A stretch of DNA of 64,000 nt from a bacterium (GTDB lineage: Bacteria > Bacteroidota > Bacteroidia > B-17B0 > Aurantibacillaceae): NCBI GenBank assembly GCA_029945625.1, contig JAQSCW010000055.1, positions 248,001 through 312,000 on the forward strand. The letters run 5' to 3'. The position numbers and the translations under genes are program-made. The first letter of the stretch is position 1; each line of letters opens with the position of its first letter. The notes beneath the pieces are model-generated. The model was not told the DNA's origin, did no database searches, and saw nothing but the letters and a program-made list of their open reading frames with translations. Shown here piece after piece: positions 60,310-64,000 of the stretch.

Positions 60310-62892
60310 ATGACTAACATTACTTATGTAGGAGAGCATTTATGGGCAGGGCATTTGGGAAATGGCTTTGTGGTATTAGCTCTTATAGCGGCGTTGCTTT
60401 CCTGTGTCACCTATTTTCTTTCGGTAAGCGATGGCTCGTATCTTAAATTAGCGCGATTTTCTTTTAACCTCCACAGTTTTTCTGTTTTCGGTAAAGCGGG
60501 CACGCTGTTTTATATGCTGTTCAATCATTATTTTGAATACCAGTACGTATGGCAGCACAGCAATACGGATATGAATATGAAGTACATCATGTCTTGTTTT
60601 TGGGAAGGGCAAGAAGGTAGCTTTTTACTGTGGACATTTTGGAATGTGGTTCTGGGCTTGTTATTAAAACGCCAGCTCAAAAACGGCGACTGGGAAATCC
60701 CGGTGATGGTGATCTTTGCGCTGGTGCAGGTGTTTTTAGCGAGTATGATTCTGGGAATTTACGTTGGAGATTATAAGATCGGCAGTAATCCGTTCTTGCT
60801 GCTTCGTGAACATCCCGATTTCAGCAACATGCCCTTTGTTCAAAATGAAAATTATTTGGCCAAATTAAATGGCCGCGGTTTAAATCCCTTGTTAATGAAT
60901 TATTGGATGACCATTCATCCTCCTACCTTATTTTTGGGCTTTGCGTCTACCCTTATTCCTTTTGCGTTTGCCATTGCTGCTTTATGGAATGGAAAATATT
61001 CTGAATGGCAAAAAGTGGCGTTGCCTTGGACCTATTTTGGAATCCTTGTGTTGGGCATCGGTGTATTAATGGGCGGCGCCTGGGCCTATGAGGCGCTTAG
61101 TTTTGGTGGTTTCTGGGCTTGGGACCCGGTAGAGAACTCGTCGTTGGTGCCTTGGCTGGTGCTAGTTGCGGCGGGCCATACCATGATCATTAATAAAAAT
61201 AAAGGAGGTTCACTTTTCACGACGCACTTCTTAGCTATTGGCGCTTTCCTACTGGTTCTTTATTCTACATTTTTAACCCGAAGCGGGGTTCTTGGAAACG
61301 CCTCTGTGCATGCTTTTACTGATCTGGGAATGACGGGTCAGCTTGTATTGTATGTGCTCACGTTTATTTTCATCAGTGTGGCACTCCTCATAAAAGAGAG
61401 TTTATTTAAAACTTCGTACGTAGTTCTTTCTCTGTTGCTGTTAGCATTTGCTCTGGTGTATGGCTATGCCAGGGTCACGCTGATGGTATGGATCTCAGCT
61501 TCGGCAATTATCACCTTCGTCTCGTATTATTTATATTTTCCGAAAGAGAAGGATGAGGAAGATTTGTTTTCGCGTGAGTTCTGGATGTTTCTGGGCTCTC
61601 TGTTGCTGATCCTTTCTGCTTTGATCATCACTTATTTTACGTCGATCCCCGTTATAAATAAACTTTTTGGCACAGAGTACGCGCCGCCAAAAATACCTGT
61701 GTACAACAGCTGGATTGTACCGTTTGCAATTTTGGTGATGTTGACCATTGGCGCTGCGCAATTTCTTAAATATAAAACAACGGATAGAAGAAAATTCCTG
61801 ATGCGGATTTCTTATAGTTTTGGAATTGCACTTCTGTTTGGGTTGGTTTGTTCTATTCCTCTGTATTTTATGGAAATGCACACCGGCAATTCCGATACCT
61901 GGGAGCTCATTAGTTATGCTCTGCTTTTAACAACCGGACTTTTTGCAGCCATTGCCAATGCCGACTATTTTCTGCTGGTGCTGAAAGGCAAGGTATCAAA
62001 AAGTGGGGCTGCCATTGCTCATATTGGTTTTGCCTTGGTGCTTTTGGGAGCATTGATCTCCACATCGAAAAAAGTAGTGCTGTCAAAAAACACCTCCGAC
62101 AAAAAAGTTTCGGCCTTGGGTGCCGATTTTGATGAAAAACGCAGTATTCTTCTCACACAGGGAGATACTCTTCCAATGGGCCCTTACCTTATTACCTATA
62201 CCGGTAAAAAGCGTGAAGGAATCAATGTGTATTTTTATGTTGACTATCTGAAAAAGAGCGCACAGGGAAAGCCAGAATTTGATTTTACATTGGTGCCGCA
62301 TGTGCAGGATAATCCACGAATGGGCAGAGCACCTGAACCTGCCACGAAACATTACCTGAACCGCGACATTTATACACATGTCACCTATGCCGACCTCAAC
62401 ATTGATACTACTAAAAACAAAGCAAATGCATATTCTTCAGCGAAGAATTTCATAGGTCACGTGGGAGATACTATTTTCTCAAGCAATGCCATTATCGTGA
62501 TTGATTCGTTGCGGAGCAATTTGAGCGAGACCGAATATAAAAAGAACGATTCTTTTTTAGAAGTTACTGCTGTGTTGAGGTGTGTTGATGTGAAAGGAAA
62601 AAATTACTTTGCTTATCCCAAATACATCATTCAAAACAATGTGGTGATTCCGAAAGAAGACATTGTAGATAAATTGGGTTTGAAGCTCGTGTTTTGGAAA
62701 ATTAATCCTGACCAGGGATCGGTTGAGATTACCCTGAGTGAAAGGCTGAGTAATGCGAAGGATTTTATCGTGATGGAAGCCTATGTGTTTCCTTATATCA
62801 ATATCTTGTGGTTGGGTTGTTTGGTAATGGCAATGGGAACTATTATTGCCATTAGAGAGAGAATTCGTAAATTCAGTGTCAAACAAAATTAA
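60310..62892 (+). CDS. ccmF: Cytochrome c heme lyase CcmF
   Basis: 860 residues, longer than E. coli CcmF (about 650). It has about fifteen membrane helices and the WWD heme-binding domain WAYEALSFGGFWAWDPVENS (258-277, followed by SLVPW). Conserved His residues are in MTIHPPTLF (H203) and VAAGHTMI. A large soluble C-terminal domain (about 600-835) precedes the last helix. It transfers heme from CcmE to apocytochrome c. CcmH- and CcmG-type partners are not seen in the window. Confidence 0.9.
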   Translation: MTNITYVGEHLWAGHLGNGFVVLALIAALLSCVTYFLSVSDGSYLKLARFSFNLHSFSVFGKAGTLFYMLFNHYFEYQYVWQHSNTDMNMKYIMSCFWEGQEGSFLLWTFWNVVLGLLLKRQLKNGDWEIPVMVIFALVQVFLASMILGIYVGDYKIGSNPFLLLREHPDFSNMPFVQNENYLAKLNGRGLNPLLMNYWMTIHPPTLFLGFASTLIPFAFAIAALWNGKYSEWQKVALPWTYFGILVLGIGVLMGGAWAYEALSFGGFWAWDPVENSSLVPWLVLVAAGHTMIINKNKGGSLFTTHFLAIGAFLLVLYSTFLTRSGVLGNASVHAFTDLGMTGQLVLYVLTFIFISVALLIKESLFKTSYVVLSLLLLAFALVYGYARVTLMVWISASAIITFVSYYLYFPKEKDEEDLFSREFWMFLGSLLLILSALIITYFTSIPVINKLFGTEYAPPKIPVYNSWIVPFAILVMLTIGAAQFLKYKTTDRRKFLMRISYSFGIALLFGLVCSIPLYFMEMHTGNSDTWELISYALLLTTGLFAAIANADYFLLVLKGKVSKSGAAIAHIGFALVLLGALISTSKKVVLSKNTSDKKVSALGADFDEKRSILLTQGDTLPMGPYLITYTGKKREGINVYFYVDYLKKSAQGKPEFDFTLVPHVQDNPRMGRAPEPATKHYLNRDIYTHVTYADLNIDTTKNKANAYSSAKNFIGHVGDTIFSSNAIIVIDSLRSNLSETEYKKNDSFLEVTAVLRCVDVKGKNYFAYPKYIIQNNVVIPKEDIVDKLGLKLVFWKINPDQGSVEITLSERLSNAKDFIVMEAYVFPYINILWLGCLVMAMGTIIAIRERIRKFSVKQN

Positions 62893-62896
62893 GGAG

Positions 62897-63694
62897 ATGA
62901 CAACCTCTAAGGGACATAAGATCGTGATCATAGGTTGCGGTAATGTGGCCTGGCAGATTGCAAAATATCTCAAAACTCTCTCGCACATTTCGGTTGAAGT
63001 TTGTAACCACAAAGCAAATCCATCGCTCAATGAATTTAAAAGCAAATTAAAGTGCTCCATAAAGATTGGACTTAATCAGGTGATTGCCGATGCCGATTAT
63101 TACTTTTTATGTGTGAGCGACAAAGCCATTTCAACTGTGGCAGGCCGACTAAACATTAAGAATCCAAATGCGATCCTTCTGCATACGTCCGGAAGTATTA
63201 AACGCAGTGAGTTGGGTGAGAGAGTTAATGGTACCGGCGTTTTTTATCCCTTGCAAACTTTTTCAAAAATTGATCAAATCAACTGGAAAGAAATTCCCAT
63301 TATCATAGAAGGAAACTCGAAGGAAACTGAACAGAACATTTTAATGTTTGCAAAGAAGTTTAGCAACGTGGTAAAGGTTCTGCCCTACAAAAGCAGGTTG
63401 AGATTGCATTTGGCAGCGGTAGTGGTAAATAATTTTGTAAATGCCTTATATGTAGAAGCAAAGCAATTCCTTGAAAAGGAATCTAAAAAGATGAGCTTCG
63501 ATCTCTTACGACCATTAATAGAAAAGACAACCGGTAAACTTAAAGTGATGACCCCTTTTGACGCGCAAACGGGTCCCGCTAAACGAAACGATCTGCAGGT
63601 GATAGAAAAGCATCTTAAGATCTTATCAGGGCACAAAGAATTCAAAACGATTTACAAACAATTGAGTAAATTAATCGTTGATCAACAGAAATAG
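62897..63694 (+). CDS. Rossmann-fold protein of the DUF2520 family
   Basis: 265 residues from the ATG at 62897, 4 bp after the ccmF stop; a purine-rich AAGGAG touches the start. NAD(P)-binding motif VIIGCGNVAWQIAKYL (GxGxxA) lies near 11-26, and FLCVSDKAIS and LLHTSGS follow, as in ProC/PanE-like reductases. The C-terminal helical DUF2520 domain has LHLAAVVVNNFVN and LTPFDAQTGPAKRND-like MTPFDAQTGPAKRND. Substrate unknown; the family resembles pyrroline-5-carboxylate or ketopantoate reductases. Confidence 0.85.
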   Translation: MTTSKGHKIVIIGCGNVAWQIAKYLKTLSHISVEVCNHKANPSLNEFKSKLKCSIKIGLNQVIADADYYFLCVSDKAISTVAGRLNIKNPNAILLHTSGSIKRSELGERVNGTGVFYPLQTFSKIDQINWKEIPIIIEGNSKETEQNILMFAKKFSNVVKVLPYKSRLRLHLAAVVVNNFVNALYVEAKQFLEKESKKMSFDLLRPLIEKTTGKLKVMTPFDAQTGPAKRNDLQVIEKHLKILSGHKEFKTIYKQLSKLIVDQQK

Positions 63695-63699
63695 GCAAA

Positions 63700-64000
63700 A
63701 TGAACTTTAAAGAAAGATTGAATGCAATTTCCACCATTATGTTCGACGTGGATGGGGTACTTACCGATGGCAAGGTATTGGTGATGGAGAGCGGAGAAAT
63801 GGTAAGGAATATGTATTCGAAGGATGGGTATGCACTCAACCAGGCTATAAAAAAGGGTTACCGCGTGGTGATTATCAGCGGTGGTAATAATCAGGCCATT
63901 AAAAATGCACTCATTCGGAATGGAGTGACGGACGTTTTTATTCAGCAACATGATAAAATGCAATGTTATCTTGATTATCTTTCGCTTCATGATCTAAAAG
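63700..64000 (+). CDS. KdsC-type HAD phosphatase (KDO-8-phosphate phosphatase), partial
   Basis: The first 100 codons, running off the right edge. HAD motif 1 is FDVDGVLTDG with nucleophile D16 and acid D18. VVIISGGNNQAIKNAL around 65-80 supplies the Ser/Thr of motif 2 in the KdsC arrangement. KDO-8-phosphate phosphatase is part of LPS core synthesis. It starts 5 bp behind the DUF2520 gene. Without the rest, related sugar phosphatases of the same class cannot be excluded. Confidence 0.85.
   Translation, partial: MNFKERLNAISTIMFDVDGVLTDGKVLVMESGEMVRNMYSKDGYALNQAIKKGYRVVIISGGNNQAIKNALIRNGVTDVFIQQHDKMQCYLDYLSLHDLK

Noticed and set aside
62557-63060. A 167-codon minus-strand frame across the ccmF/DUF2520 junction
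   Set aside because: It spans the ends of two well-supported plus-strand genes and resembles no family.

Overview
The window is a chromosomal segment of a Bacteroidota bacterium. The evidence is a flexirubin-type pigment locus, proteins with type IX secretion (T9SS) type A and type B C-terminal sorting domains, a PorE-like OmpA protein, a TonB-dependent B12 receptor with a BtuG-like lipoprotein, a LytTR two-component pair with a periplasmic propeller sensor, and repeated TAnnTTTG promoter -7 elements. The exact class cannot be fixed from the sequence alone. I saw no rRNA, tRNA, CRISPR array, insertion sequence or prophage.

Positions 1 to about 27,800 hold a flexirubin-type (aryl polyene plus dialkylresorcinol) biosynthetic locus that continues off the left edge. 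A long minus-strand operon runs from tyrosine ammonia-lyase (18630) to position 1. It holds fabG, four ketosynthases with intact Cys-His-His residues, two full-length ketosynthase-like partners lacking those residues, one half-length Cys-less ketosynthase-like partner, three acyl carrier proteins, two hotdog enzymes, an LpxL-like acyltransferase, DarA and DarB for the resorcinol, a BtrH-like protein, an ABC-2 exporter and a small HTH-like protein. A divergent operon carries a methyltransferase, a halogenase-like flavoprotein and a YdcF protein. A third, minus-strand operon (27778 to 23636) carries a C45-type acyltransferase/hydrolase, a coumarate ligase candidate and a PlsC-like acyltransferase. 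The inferred logic is: tyrosine to coumarate, activation and loading on an ACP, polyene extension, resorcinol formation by DarB and DarA, ring tailoring, then ester joining and export.

Positions 27,800 to 38,100 are housekeeping: dihydroorotase, PBP4-type DacB, an AddA-like helicase-nuclease, a PorE-like OmpA protein, HemW and TrmH. From 38,130 to 41,390 a cobalamin riboswitch controls a BtuB-like receptor and a BtuG-like propeller lipoprotein. A glycosyltransferase follows. At 42,600 to 45,200 an Nramp-Usp fusion transporter is paired with a DtxR/MntR-type regulator, with an IdeR-like operator just upstream.

Positions 45,400 to 53,050 hold surface proteins (a von Willebrand A protein, T9SS type B and type A cargo), a small basic exported protein and purD. 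An FkbM methyltransferase and a LytTR/propeller two-component system follow to 57,800. The intergenic stretch 57,800-58,284 contains an intrinsic terminator with no gene in front of it, and probably a small RNA. From 58,285 to the end is a cytochrome c maturation operon (ccmB, ccmC, ccmD-like, a Cys-type ccmE, ccmF), followed by a DUF2520 Rossmann protein and the start of a KdsC-type phosphatase.
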